In this document: piece after piece, positions 10,374 to 21,779 of the stretch
How the letters are laid out: each line of letters starts with the position of its first letter
Numbering within the stretch: the first letter of the stretch is position 1
NCBI GenBank assembly: GCA_948099385.1
Contig: CANUEZ040000182.1
Span: 21,143,501 to 21,207,500 of the forward strand
Source: Fasciola hepatica
Lineage: Eukaryota; Platyhelminthes; Trematoda; Plagiorchiida; Fasciolidae
Direction of reading: 5' to 3'
DNA: 64,000 bases
Notes under the pieces: generated by a model
Databases searched by the model: none
Told to the model about the DNA's origin: nothing
What the model saw: the letters and a program-made list of their open reading frames with translations, nothing else
Program-made: the position numbers and the translations under genes

Positions 10374-12370
10374 TCCGGATCCGACGGTTTACTGCCTGAG
10401 CAAAGATTGATGCCGCTATTCTCACACGAGGATAGGGCTTTTTCAAGAATCAATTCAGTTGCAAAATTGGATAGGGAGAGCAAAAGAGCAACCATGACGA
10501 ACACCATCTCCCGTGGTGAACTCGGGTGAAAGATCACCGTAAGCACGAACTCGGCTTCGGCTATTCACATACAAGCACTGGAAAAGAGAAATGAACTTCT
10601 CCGGTACACTCTTCAACTACGAGCAGCCCCGGAGAGCTGTACGGTTGACTGAATTGAACGCCCCTTTCAGATCAAGAAAGATAGAGATTGTGGGCCTACG
10701 GGAGATGTGTGTGCTCTAAGATTTACCGAAAATTAAACGTGGTCGATTCAACCACGACCGGGTGTGAAACCGGCTTGATTCTCACGCGTACACATTTCGC
10801 GGGGTCTGAACAATTGGTGGATAATTAGCCCGGTGAGCAGTGTGGACGCGATACTTACCAAGCTGATTCCTCTGTGATTTTCACAAGAGGACCTGTCACC
10901 TTTCTTGTAATTTGGCACAATCACCGACTCCACTAATCCCTGTGAATCTGCACACTATCTCAGACTACCTGGAGGAGTTTTGTTAACGCCGGAAGCAAAG
11001 CTTCGCCTCAATCTTTGGAAAAAGATGGAGACAATCCATCCGGTCCAGCGGCTTTGAACCTTTTCAAGCCACCTACCTCCTGGATAGCCTTCACTTAGGA
11101 TGAAGGAGCGATATCTAACTTCATCGGTTCTCCTACAGGTATATTCGGAAGGTTCACTAAAGACTGGACTAACTTAATTGTTCCTTAAACTGCTCCACCC
11201 TTCAGTCCGGATGAAATATCTGAGAGTGAATCAGTTAGACGTCGGATTTCTTGATTATCTCAACAACACCGGGCTTCCATGGACCGGTACCTATAATCAA
11301 ACGGTCATAGTTGCGGGCATTGCCAATAGACGCAGCATTCCCTATTTTTCTAATATACTGCAATCCACCACTGCTCGCGGTCATTTCTCAGGCTCCTAAT
11401 CAGTTGGTGTCTTAGGGACTTATGCACCTCATTGGATGTGGCATCCGGAGGGACGGATCTACGAGCATTCAACAGAGCAAGTGGTATGGCAGAAATCCAT
11501 CGTTTGTGAAGCCAACTTGAGCCAGAGTCTTGTGTGGCATTAGACGCGGCGTACAATGTTTCTTTGTTCTGTTTCCAGCGTTCACCTGGTTCGTGCACAT
11601 CCGGCTGCATTGATAACCGTGTAAACAGTTCAACCTGAAAAGCAGATCGCCGGTTATCGTCCAGAAGCAACTGCACAGGACGGATGGCATTTACGTTGGT
11701 GCCACCACGGAAGAGACGTAAACAGAAGTGAACACGTACTAAGGCGTGATCTAAGTCTACAGACGAAGACCAGAAAGAACGACAATCTTCAAATGATCCA
11801 CGCCAGCGGTGACCAATCACAATATGGTCATTCTGAGTCGAACGTTGTGAAGAGGTAGGAAGACCCCATGTCAGTCCATGCCGTTTCTTCTGACAGAGGT
11901 TCATACTCGTCAGAAACAATCTGTGATCAGAGCACACCTGAATGAGACGATCGCCGTTATCGGTACGACCGACTGGGATAGCTAATGGGCCTTTGATGTG
12001 CCTTTCGGAATCTCCCAAACAGCCAACTTGAGCTCTGAAATCACTAGCAATGACCACCACGTCTGCTGAACGCACGCTTCGAAATAGAAGACAAATCCTG
12101 ATAGAATTCGTCTTCGGTTTCAGAGGAATTGTAGTTGATGGGCCCACACACAGACACGACGACTCAGTTTGTTGCCGTTGACATGCACAGAACCGTCCAA
12201 CTGAACTGCACACAAACGACTGCTGATTGGAATCCAGTCTAGCAGTGCATCCTCAGCTCATATGTTCAAAACAATCTGAACGCTGGCCTGACCCTGAGCG
12301 CTAAACACCGGATCATCCGACACGCGAAGAGCAAAACAAGAGACTGAGGTAGAGCGAGCACATGAATCAG
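10374..12370 (-). pseudogene. RTE-B copy 1: endonuclease and first half of RT
   Basis: 12370-11600 is the apurinic-type endonuclease: VVVIASDFRAQVG (catalytic GDFN position), RTDNGDRLIQVCSDHRLFL, STQNDHIVIGHRW, and DLDHALVRVHF (SDH motif, S to L). 11500-11350 is the linker (RNDREQWW). 10933-10748 has GDRSSCENHRGISLVSI and ENQAGFTPGRG (RT motifs 1-2), and 10546-10375 has NFATELILEKAL before the tract breaks at the YADD position. Multiple frameshifts; dead. RTE elements carry a single endonuclease-RT polyprotein. Confidence 0.8.
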
Positions 12371-12892
12371 AGGGCGACTGGTCGTACCTAGCGATATCCC
12401 GTGCGTTCATTTGTGGAAGACCATCGAGCGCACCGCAGGGCAGCGACGGAAAACGCAACCAACATATCACGTTCTATGTGTGCACGCTTCAAAACTCATC
12501 TATCCACGCACCTCAAAGCCTCCCCACCGGCCCGAATAAGCGTGGAATCCCTGGAAATGCCAAGCGCTGAAGCTGACAACAGAGACCAGCTAGGCTGTCT
12601 GGAAGTGTTCCGCACAGCGTTCGAGACGCCGCTGCTTATTGTGAACTAGCGAACCGACAGCTTCACAGATTGTTTCACCCTCATCTAGTAGCCTTCTACC
12701 GGTGACTCGGATACCATAGAACACGTTGTGGGAATTCCTCATTACTGCGGTTCGTCCAATCTCTGATGCACGGTGCGACCGTCAGATATCACGGTCCCCA
12801 CGAAGAATCGCGTTAAATGGACGTCTCGTTACGAGCCGTGTTTCACCATACTCGCTTCTAGCCGAGATTCCCTGGCATGCGTCGAAAATGCG
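12371..12892. other. No recognised gene
   Basis: Sequence upstream of the truncated RTE-B copy with no feature I can identify. Confidence 0.35.
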
Positions 12893-13040
12893 CAAGATTC
12901 ATCGGAAATCCAAGGTCTTACGGCAGGGTGAGGTAACAAGCCCGACGACAGTGGGTCACTGCATACCACCGAAGTGACTGGTGGTGACTGTATTTGAATC
13001 TCTGACCTTCGAGATGGTAAGAAAACGCCCCAAACCGCTC
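12893..13040 (-). mobile_element. tRNA-related SINE family 2, copy 1
   Basis: Resembles 31495-31690 in the same orientation (GACAGTGG, TACCACC, AAGTGAC/AAGTAGC, then a decayed B box). Here the B box reads TTGAATCTC, so this copy is more degraded. Confidence 0.5.
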
Positions 13041-14935
13041 GACATCTACCGATATTACAGTGTCCTTTTGTCGCCCGACATAACATAAAAGTGGATCTAC
13101 TGAGGGCTTATGAAGTTCTCCGCCCCAAGTACCAGGGTTTTCGTTGCCGGTTCGCCTTCATAATGCAGCAGGCATATATGGTTACGTAACATCCCTTGCT
13201 TTACACTTATGCGTGAGTATGGAATAGAAAATCATCCAACAGGATAAGTGGTGCATTTCATCTGGAGTTTAGAACTTATCGGAACCTCTGTTCACAAATT
13301 ATGAATCACTTGGCCAAGTGCTGAAACGAGACAGTTGCGAACTCGACGAAAATCAGGCAACTGGATCAGGTGAAAAGACTTTTAATAAAGTTTGGTTTTT
13401 TAAGTCAGAAAAGTACGGTGTATGACGGGCAAATGCCATGCGCGTCGTCTAAAGACTTTTGTTTTGAAAATTAGGAGCAACAGCACTGAGCAACCAAGAC
13501 AGTAGTTAAAATTGTCAAACGTAGCATTTTAGTAATACGTGGACACATTTTGTCAGTCACAGATTCCGCTTTCCATCCTAGTAAACAGCACAAGGTCCAT
13601 CGGAATACACATCACAGATTTTTACTAAATGGTAACCCATAGGTCAAAAAATGCGATAATCAAACTAATGACCTACCTCGCGGACTGTAACTGAGTAAAT
13701 TTCTCAGCAAGTTTAACCATTTTGAACCAGCCAAAAGGAAAGACTGAACACGCTTTCCAATCTGAACAACTCAAAACTCAGATAAAATACATCCCTTCAG
13801 TCGCACCCGCAGAAAATGGAAAATACAATTGAGAGCAAAAATTGCTAGGCTTTATTATAGCCCAAAGGCACATGTGTATGTGATTCCAGGTATGAACGTT
13901 TGTTATTGCAAATGCACGCGTGTTTGTGCATGTATGCAAACCGTTTTCGTCGTTTAACGGGCCACCGGAGACCTAATCCCAAGTCATACATTGCATGATA
14001 TTTTGTGCAGTCGTAAATTTCAAGTAACGAAACAAAATAAACGGGAAGAGATGGAGGAAAATTTGGATGAACGGCAGACTATCAAGTAAGGGAGCAAGAG
14101 AGAGTCATGAACGACCGTAAACCCATGCAACGGTTACCACACAAGCCGGGCTGTAGATAATGTGGTGCTTTTGGACCGCTTGCAAGAACAAGTTCATACT
14201 AGAATAAGCCAGAAGACGGGGGATACAAGGGAACATGTGCACACTAATAGTAGACCGAGAATGTTGATTCAATGTAAAAGACACAACAGTTGGTGGTAAA
14301 AAGGAAATGCAACAATCCCACTAAAGGAATCACAAGTATTTCCAGAGGTTTTGTTGTATGAAGGAGTACATGGATTCAGTCATTTTCAGTCCACGAAACG
14401 CGCATAGACGCAGTAAGAAGAACAAAGGCAACAACTGACGATTGAGATGAATATGTTGAGGCTTTAGCCTTGGTCCGAATAGCTCCTCTAGACGGGAAGC
14501 ACAAGGCTTTTCCCTTTCAGTACTAAAAAGAAAAAAAGAACTAGTAAGGGACAAGTTGCGGCAGGTCTCATCAACATCGATATTTTATAGTTAAATGAAC
14601 AATGAGTGAAAAACTCGTTATGCAACCGATGAGAGGCAAAATGAAACAGAAAAACCGTACAGTTGCCGATAGTTTCTTTTTAATTGGGTAGTTACATTAG
14701 GATTGCTAATTGATACAACTAATATCAACCGAAAGAAAGAGAACTAGGAAATGACTGCCAGTTTTACTTCATTATGGAGAGAGAAGCTCCCGAGACACTG
14801 AATAATCCATTTGCTTCGGTTCTGCCTGTTCAGTTATTAGAATCAAACAACGTTTACTCAGGAGTACAATGGAATCATACGCTCAAAAAACTCATTTATC
14901 CTACTGAAATTCCGAGTCAATGATTCAAATTTAAG
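13041..14935. other. Unassigned sequence
   Basis: Nothing recognisable: AT-rich, short open frames only, and no domain or repeat that I can match elsewhere in the window. Confidence 0.4.
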
Positions 14936-15180
14936 TAGTTTCAGTTCAGTTCAACTCATGTTGAATAACGATTACGCATGCGCTATGTGCGGGTGGTCTC
15001 TGGCTGTAATCTCACAGCAGGAACCTCAGTTGGAAAATATACCAATAGAGTGTGTGAAGTTGGCAAAATGTGTGAATAAAAGAGCGCTAATGGTACCGGC
15101 ACCCAGGAAGCCTAACGCGCTCTACTTGGTCAAATCGACTGGTCAGGATCTTCATACCTTTGTACCATGTTACGGAATGG
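14936..15180 (-). mobile_element. RTE-B 3' end fragment
   Basis: Begins with the pentameric 3' tail (CAGTTCAGTTCA on the plus strand) and includes a stretch at 15100-15175 that matches the RTE-B C-terminal coding region near 15450-15500 (CTACTTGGTCAAATC, ACTGGTCAGGAT). Heavily truncated. Confidence 0.55.
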
Positions 15181-15185
15181 CTATC

Positions 15186-16230
15186 TTTCAGTTTCAGTTC
15201 AGTTTATTCAACCATTAACACCGCATTTCAGTAGCTTCGGTTGGTACCTCACAGCATCGTCCAGTAAACGGCAAAAAGAACAGAAGCATAAAACGAAAGA
15301 TCCAAAAAAATTAAAGTAATGAGTGGAAATCAAGAGAACAAAGAAAGAGTCCGAATGCAGCTACACCACTGGCCGCGATACCTGGCCATATCACTTAATA
15401 TCTCCAATAATTTGGTAGGGGGTCGCGTGGACCCCAACCTGGAAGTCTAACACCTCCTACTTGGCCAAGTCCACTGGTCAGGATTTCCCTAACTTCTTGC
15501 CATGTCACGGACTGACCACCTCGACCTACGGTGTTCTCACCATACTCGGGCAATACTACGAAGACATTAGTACTCAAATACTGGCAATCTTCATATATCC
15601 TTTACTCGCAAAGGCCGTTTCGGAACCATACGGAAGGACTTGTCTGACTGCGGCGGCACACACCCGACCTCCAACAGATAAACAGATGTCACATTGACGC
15701 CAAGGATGAGTAAAATTGGTAGAAGCCAGAAGCATTTTCTAAATAAACAAAGACACTTTGACTGATATCCGACGTTCGGGCGAAATACAACTGCCGAGAT
15801 AACAAAACTCATCTACCAGATTTATGGTCCAGCCCCAAGACAGAAGTTTGAACTCCGAAGGTGCAAAACACATTACAAACATTACCACGAAGTCATTCAT
15901 GCTGTTTAGAATGGTTTTCACTTAGAACGACATGGTCCGCATACTCAGGGTCTGACAATTTCCTCTCCGGAAAAAGTTCAAGATCAAAATTGGTACATGA
16001 GAAAAAGACGGTCTCTAGGATCTCATCAACAGAAGTAGAGTGAGAGAGGGCAGCCCAGACAGACACTTTTGGTGTTAAACTCAGATGTAAGATTATTCTA
16101 AGCCTGAATGCGGCTTCGATTGTTCACTTACGGAGTCTTCATGATGCGAGTGAATTTCTCCGGTGCACGCCTCAGCAAGAGACAGCATCAGAGAACTGTG
16201 CGGTCAACTGAGTCGGAGGCTATCAACTGT
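15186..16230 (-). pseudogene. RTE-B copy 3: RT thumb, C-terminus, 3' UTR and tail
   Basis: From the tail at 15186-15206 (TTCAGTTTCAGTTCAG on the plus strand) through a 3' UTR to the C-terminal motif VRLPGWGPRDP at about 15430-15470. Further on are the thumb (DEFCYLGSCIS, about 15810) and RT palm remnants up to 16230. Frames change repeatedly. The tail match to 18465-18476 shows it belongs to RTE-B. Confidence 0.75.
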
Positions 16231-16244
16231 TATGTTAATTCACT

Positions 16245-16400
16245 CCGCATCCTTTGGTTTTATTTTACATGCTGTATTTACTTGATCGTCTTTTGCTTTT
16301 AAGCCCGTGCATGCTTCTTACCAGTGGATTACCGCGTTTTATTCTGAATCTGATTTCTGAGGTCTCTTGCATTTATTACAATTTACTCCGCTAGTAAGAA
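16245..16400 (+). repeat. Gypsy LTR or leader fragment
   Basis: The block at 16246-16325 (GGTTTTATTTTACATG… to GCATGCTTCTTA) matches 31341-31413 in the same orientation and lies directly upstream of the gypsy gag. It is therefore probably LTR or leader of that family. LTR ends were not located. Confidence 0.5.
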
Positions 16401-16405
16401 AACAA

Positions 16406-17125
16406 ATGGACCAACATCTGCGTCCGAATAAATTTGACAATGATACCAACGCATCCGTAAGGTAGACATACTGACTGCAGACCCTCAACGCATTTCTGAG
16501 ACGAATGCAATCTGAAAAAACCGAAAAACCAAATATGCTCGTTAATCTTTTCTCTCAAATGTTTACGAACGTGCTTCCGAATGTCGGATTTTTGCCAGCG
16601 TCACTTCAACTTCCAGCTCCTGTGCGTCCGACCGAAAAACTGTGATATTTGCTCAAACAAGAAACCGGCAAAAGAAATGACCAGTTAATCCAGGGCATTA
16701 AAACTTTCGCAAAGCACTGTGATTTTTATCCCGCATCTGCTGAAGAGTATCGTGACCGTGATGTACATGCTGCACTTATTACCGGTTTGCAATTCAATTC
16801 CTTTCAAACAAGACTCCAAGGACAGTCTACTCTAATTTTTCAAATCGTTTATGATATGGCTAGAGCACTAGAGGCTGCCCAGAAATAAAGTGAGTCCTAC
16901 GCAACCGACAACGCTTCTTGATCTTCTGCAACCCTCATGTGTCCTCCAACACACAAAACTGGCCAATCCACCGATCGATACCGGACCAACTGCGTGCTAT
17001 TGGTAAAGATAACCGTTATTTCGTGGTTATTATATGCATCCTTGCATAAGATCCCCTGCCAAAAATGTCATTTGCAAGGCCTGTCGAAAAATGGGTCATT
17101 TCAAGTATGTATAATAATCGAAACC
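16406..17125 (+). pseudogene. Gypsy (CsRn1-like) gag
   Basis: Starts at ATG 16406 (MDQHLRPNKFD). It continues with a retrotransposon gag core at 16649-16888 (LKQETGKRNDQLIQGIKTF, RDVHAALITGLQ, ALEAAQK) and, near 17045-17115 in another frame, a zinc knuckle ICKACRKMGHFKYV in which the last cysteine is lost to a stop. At least two stops and two frameshifts. The spacing and style resemble the CsRn1 clade known from liver flukes. Confidence 0.75.
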
Positions 17126-18248
17126 GACTAACTCGGCTGTTCATCTACTAATGTGCTCTGTTTTGCCAGCTTCCGCGCCTCTTTGTGCCTCGTACGACCA
17201 CTCGAGTGCATATGAACGCCGTCGAAATACAAGCACTCACAGACACTCGTAGTTCTGACAGCCGCATTTCAGTCTGTTGTAGACTCCCACTCCTGCGAAG
17301 TTCAGCCGTGCGACTCCCGAACAACTATGGCGTCTACGTCTTAACCATGTGTTATTACAAAATATTCTACGGCAACACCTGCTACCAGAAAGTTACGTAT
17401 GAAAATTTCAAACTTTTTGTCATGGGTAATCTTTGCATTGGTTTTACTTCACCACGAGAAGTGGCGTTCATCAGGGTTGCTCTCTTCTACCCTTTCTCTT
17501 CAATTTTGCAACTGAAATGGTTCTTGAGATAGCCTTATTTTCGTGGGAGAATAACGGTACTGACCTGTGCTTAGGGAGTATATTGTCTCACTTAGAGTAC
17601 GCGGACGATATCGTTCTTCTAAGTGAAGATCCAGGTAAGTTGCAATCTTTCTTAGATGTCCTAAACAACATCGTGGCAATGTTTGGGATGCGTCTATCAC
17701 CTTTCAAGGTGTCAAATCCTGCTGCAGCACTGGGCCGGATCAACACCAGACTTCTTCCTGGTAGGGGAAGCTCTATCTAAAGTAGATAAGTTATGTTATC
17801 TGAGCAGTTACACTTCATCAGGTGTTCAGATATCGGATGAAGTGTCATCGTGTATACAGAAAGTGCGTTTAGCTTTTGCCAATAACAGCCATCTGTGACA
17901 CTGGCGTGAAATACGACTCTGTCAAAGGTCTAGTGTACATTGCACTGATGTCTCCATAACATTGACCGAATATAATGGGAACACTGTATCGGCAATGCCG
18001 AGGTTAGAAGTAGGGTGTTGGGAACCAGAGGTCATTCATCGGAACAAGCACTGAATCTGAACACGTTAATGTAACTGGGACATGTGTTACCTAGGCTCAC
18101 CGTTATATTTCCTCGGCGCACGTTGTTCTTCGAAGCAGGTAGTGGTTGGGAGGTGGTCAATCCATGACATGGTAGAAGAGTATGAAAACCTTTACCAGTG
18201 AACTTAACCAAGTAGGACGTGTTGGATTTCCGGGTTGGGGTCCACGAG
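16936..18248 (+). repeat. Source (right) arm of the inverted duplication
   Basis: Near-identical reverse complement of 9061-10373. On this side the gypsy sequence continues without a break in both directions, which marks it as the original locus. Confidence 0.92.
17126..17440 (+). pseudogene. Gypsy aspartic protease
   Basis: An open stretch with AVEIQALTDTRSSDSRIS, the retropepsin active-site region with DTG changed to DTR, followed by a hydrophobic stretch and KLFVMGNLCI. The expected next motif (…GHDF) is found 1040 bp further on at about 18481-18500, because RTE-B has inserted exactly here. Confidence 0.75.
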
Positions 18249-18480
18249 ACCCGCCAACCAGATGTTCAGAGACGATAAGTGATATGGTTAGGTGTCGCGG
18301 CCAGTGGCGTAGTTGCATTTGAAGTCCCTCTCTGTTACCGTGATTTGTTTGTTGTTGTTTTTCTCTTCTTCACTTTGTATTTCTATTATTTTCCTGCTGG
18401 ACTCGGAGATGCTGCGTGGTAGCAACCGAAACCAAGGCATAGAAGTGCGAGGTTAACGGTCGAATGAACTGAACTGATTG
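17441..18480 (+). mobile_element. 5'-truncated RTE-B inserted into the gypsy element
   Basis: RTE-B RT from motif B (GVHQGCSLLPFLFNF) through YADDIVLL, thumb and C-terminal GWGPRDPPTR, then a 3' UTR and the tail GAATGAACTGAACTG. It is flanked by ATTG at 17437-17440 and 18477-18480. Removing one ATTG and the insert puts the protease frame back in register with the following gypsy motif, so the junction is exact. Confidence 0.85.
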
Positions 18481-18870
18481 TATTTGGCCATGATTTTCCC
18501 AGGATACATGCCAAGGTGGAAATAATGTTAGGCGGCGAACACGGAACGTTTTTGCTATTCGAGCTAGGTGCCGTTAGGATATTCTTCTACACTATTTGCT
18601 CACCTATCGTCCAACTGTACATCTATCGCTACGAAGTCTCGCAGACATTCTGCTGGGGATGAATGCTTCCTACGGGCTGAAATCCAGCGTCTCCTTAATG
18701 ATGCTATCAGCGAACCGTTGCACCTCACTTGGAGAGCGCATGTTACTGTAACTAAGAGCGAAACTCTCATTAGAATGGTTGTGATTTATAGTCAAAATAT
18801 CAACCGCTTCTCCTGGTTGGATGTATGGCGGTCCGATAGTAGTAGCATCTCTGAGTTGGTAGACTACCGT
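18481..18870 (+). pseudogene. Gypsy protease end and RT start
   Basis: Resumes with GHDF-type protease end, then in frame from 18568 AHLSSNCTSIATKSRRHSAG, EIQRLLNDAISEP and WRAHVTVTKSE, the fingers of a CsRn1-like reverse transcriptase. After the SQNINRF motif the similarity fades into frameshifted sequence. Confidence 0.75.
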
Positions 18871-19429
18871 GCCCTTGGGTTGTCTTCCATCTCCTTGGTC
18901 TCCATCTGGTACCCAGCTCTCAATTGTGACCCCTACGAATCTAAAACATGCATCAGCGGCTACACCTCAGCAAACCACGCGACAGGCACACTAAACCAGG
19001 TTCAAAAACCTCGGCGACGATGTTTGGCAAGCGAAGACAATCACGTCTGAATGGGCAGATAAGATTTATTGTATAATCGAACGGCTGTGGAGGAAAGCTG
19101 TCGACCTAACAGGGATGCATTGATCTCTGGGTTGGATTTAATTCAAATGAACGGCGAACGAGTTCCTAGGGAGCTACCGCCAAACATGCATCAACAGGCT
19201 GCTGCCTTGCAGCTCGTACTTGGTTGTGTAAAGGCTAGAGGTGCACCCTCGAAGAAAAAACCGAGATGCTTGGGACGTCTTTTGTACCAAACATGCATGA
19301 AACTTCGTCAGTGCGTTATCATGAAGCCGGATTATCCTCTCTAAGGAGCCATCCAGCCTTCAGGCTACCTGATATCACAAAAAGTAAAACCTGGCTCTGA
19401 CAGGATGACACGATTGCGCGAGATTCCAC
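18871..19429 (+). other. Decayed stretch inside the gypsy pol
   Basis: This is where the RT palm (YxDD) should lie, but I cannot find it. A 91-codon open frame at 19069-19344 has no similarity I recognise. It may be an unrelated insertion or scrambled pol. Confidence 0.3.
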
Positions 19430-19945
19430 TATTAAAGTCCTTGTGTCGCGTTATCGGTAAGCCTTTCCTACTACTCGAAGTGGATACCGTCACTGTCTGA
19501 CAAGATCAATCTATTACCGAAAAATACAAGTTCTCCGCCACAAAATGCATCAGAAATCCTCAAAAATACAGTAGAAAATGCTACGGTTGTAATGGTGAAT
19601 CAAAGAGCTTCCTTAGTGGCTGAAATGGATGTCAGAATAATCGTCCCGTAGCCACCATTTCTCGTACCCTAACAGCCAGCGAAGAGCATCACTCTGCCAT
19701 CGAAAAAGAAGCGTGTGCAACTGTCGAGGCTCTTCGTAAGTGGTCACATTATCTCCTAGGCACCCATTTCGAACTTATCACTGGCCGACGGTCTGTGGCC
19801 GTCATGCACGACAGAAGACAAACAAAATCAAATATGACTCGATTCAATGATGGAGACTTGAACTATCCGCTTATTGCTGTGACATGAATTACAGACCAGG
19901 AGAAGACAACGCAGTGGCGGATAAGCATTCTCGAAATATATGTGG
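19430..19945 (+). pseudogene. Gypsy RNase H
   Basis: Frame-shifted RNase H: RPVATISRTLTASEEHHSAI, EKEACATVEALRKWSHYLLG, FELITGRRSVAVM and finally NYRPGEDNAVADKHSRN. These are the ordered hallmarks of Ty3/gypsy RNase H (EKE, ITDxRSV, YRPGxDN). Stops and shifts make it inactive. Confidence 0.8.
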
Positions 19946-20029
19946 TCTCTTTTCGATGCGACTAATTTAAGGGAACTAAACAATTCGCCATTCCATCCTG
20001 GAGTTTTATGAATGCCTCATTTTGAGCAA

Positions 20030-20815
20030 TCTAAAAACCTGCGCTTTTTTGACTGCAGAGATTACACACATGATTTCACGATGCACCGTTTGTGCGAAAC
20101 TAAAGCCGCGACTCTACAAGCTGCCCTCATCAAGGCAACGCAACTATTCGAAAGATTGAGCCCCTTGCCTTCGACAAGTCATAGTTGGTACACCCGACTA
20201 TCGTTTATGAATACTAGCGTTTTCCCCTCGCGTTTGCGTGCGCGGACAAGCATTCGACTACTGTCATCAATCGCCTGTTTAACCTTTCACAATATTGGGC
20301 TTGCCGACATACATGCACTCTGATAGAGGGACGATTTTTATGTCCACCGAGCTGTCTGATTTCATGCGAAATAACGGTGTGGCTTTCAGTCACACTACTC
20401 CACATAATTAACATGGAAATAGACGCGAGGAACGCCAGAATAGCAAACTTTGAAAAGCTATTTCTCTAGCCCTAAAAACCAAGGTCTACCAGTTTCGCAA
20501 TGGGAAACCGTTCTCCCAGATGCCCTGCCTTCAGTCCGTTCACTGCTGTGTACGGCAACGAACTGCATTTCGTATGAGAGACTTGTTATATTTTCCCGGA
20601 GACCAACAAACGGTAATTCATTGCCAACTGGGCTTCCGGTTCCAGGCTTTGTACTGTTCAAGCAAACAGACCGATCCTCAAAAATTGATCCATTGACTGA
20701 AGAAGTCCAGCTCGTTATTTGCAATCCCTGGTAAGCTCGCGTTAAGCTGCCCAGTGGCAAGGAAAATATTTCTGTACGACGACGGACTCCGACAGACGAC
20801 CGGCCACTACTTACT
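20030..20815 (+). pseudogene. Gypsy integrase
   Basis: Pieces in order: the CxxC end of the zinc-binding domain (RCTVCAKLKPRLY), catalytic core with KATQLFERLSPLPSTSH, MHSDRGTIFMSTELSDFM (second catalytic Asp) and SHTTPHN. The C-terminal region at 20450-20734 is KGLPVSQWETVLPDAL…SVRSLLCTATN and later ICNPW. Part of the core between the first and second Asp is scrambled. The typical GPY-like C-terminus ends at about 20800. No 3' LTR seen. Confidence 0.8.
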
Positions 20816-21179
20816 TTACTTTACTGTGGCTGGCTCCCTGGGGGAGATAAACCGGCTCCATGAATGTCTCTGATCGCTACTTTTCATGCTGGGCGATTGG
20901 CACCAAGGTCCTTGCAGGTGCCGATCCAGCTCGATTCCCATTGGTGAGTGTCGTACACTATACGAAGGCCAAGTTGGTGTATGTCTTCGAAAACGGTATT
21001 CAGTCAGGCTTTTAGCTGTCCTTCTCGTCGACGATGTCAACCTGATCATGGAGATGGTGCCCGGAAAATTCTGTTTAGCTCGTGGCTAGGTTAACGGAGT
21101 ACGTGACCAAACCACAACAGTCCGAGAATTTGTATGCACGTTGAAAGACAAGCGATGTGGCATCGATTTGGAACGTTTT
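20816..21179. other. Unassigned, begins with short ACTTT repeats
   Basis: Starts with four ACTTT-like units (about 20808-20825) that could be a retrotransposon tail in minus orientation. The rest is unrecognised. Confidence 0.3.
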
Positions 21180-21500
21180 TATTAGAGATTCTATCATCAT
21201 ATCTTACTTTCAAAATAGATCAGTGGGACCAGTGGTCGAAAACTTCTAGTCGTCTGACATCCAGAGCTCTTAATGGCCAAGTTTCGTAACCATATAGTAA
21301 GACTGGTCGGATTTCTGCGCTTAATACCCTGAGCTTGGTCATAAGACTAATCTGGTTCCGTCGCCAGATGTTTCAGAGTTGTAGAAACGCCATTCGGGCC
21401 GCGTCAATGCGCCGTTTGACATCACCTGCAGCTTTTCCGTTTGGCAGGATGGTGGAGCCAAGATACCTAAAATCCGAGACTGTTCTGTTCAGACAACCAT
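21180..21500 (-). pseudogene. Third RTE-like family: RT C-terminal region
   Basis: Minus-strand translation shows the sequence GKAAGDVKRRIDAARMAF, then VLLYGYETWPLRALDVRRLE and FDH, the conserved post-RT region of RTE-type proteins. It differs clearly from RTE-A and RTE-B. Confidence 0.65.
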
Positions 21501-21579
21501 TAACCATGCACTGGGTGCGGTGGCTTTTATTGCTATCTCCCGGCTGCAATCACAAAAGGAAATAATGAAGGATAAAAGA

Positions 21580-21768
21580 ACATCAAAAAGGTGAGAGGAT
21601 AACTACATTAATGGAATTAAGTCGATGAAGAAGATTTGTAGATGCAAGAGTGCAACTGATCACGACATCTAGCCATATCCTCCAACGTATCTAACCACTG
21701 AGTGGGAGGGTCTCGTGGACCCCACCGAGGAAGTCTAACACGCCCCCCCCCCCTACTGGGACCTGTGT
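21580..21768 (-). mobile_element. RTE C-terminal end and 3' UTR fragment
   Basis: VRLPRWGPRDPPTQW and LEDMARCRDQLHSC, the last residues of an RTE ORF, with an interrupting poly-C run at 21742-21753. The order relative to 21180-21500 shows it is a separate insertion. Confidence 0.6.
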
Positions 21769-21779
21769 GGTTCTTCGCC

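Noticed and set aside
10178..10546. 122-codon open frame spanning RTE-B and gypsy sequence
   Set aside because: A chance fusion across the 10373 junction; the two halves belong to unrelated elements, and the gypsy half is out of its coding frame.
14330..14554. 74-codon minus-strand open frame
   Set aside because: Low-complexity hydrophobic stretch with no conserved motif; length is within chance expectation.
19069..19344. 91-codon open frame as a gene
   Set aside because: It lies within the decayed gypsy pol, has no recognisable domain and no splice context.
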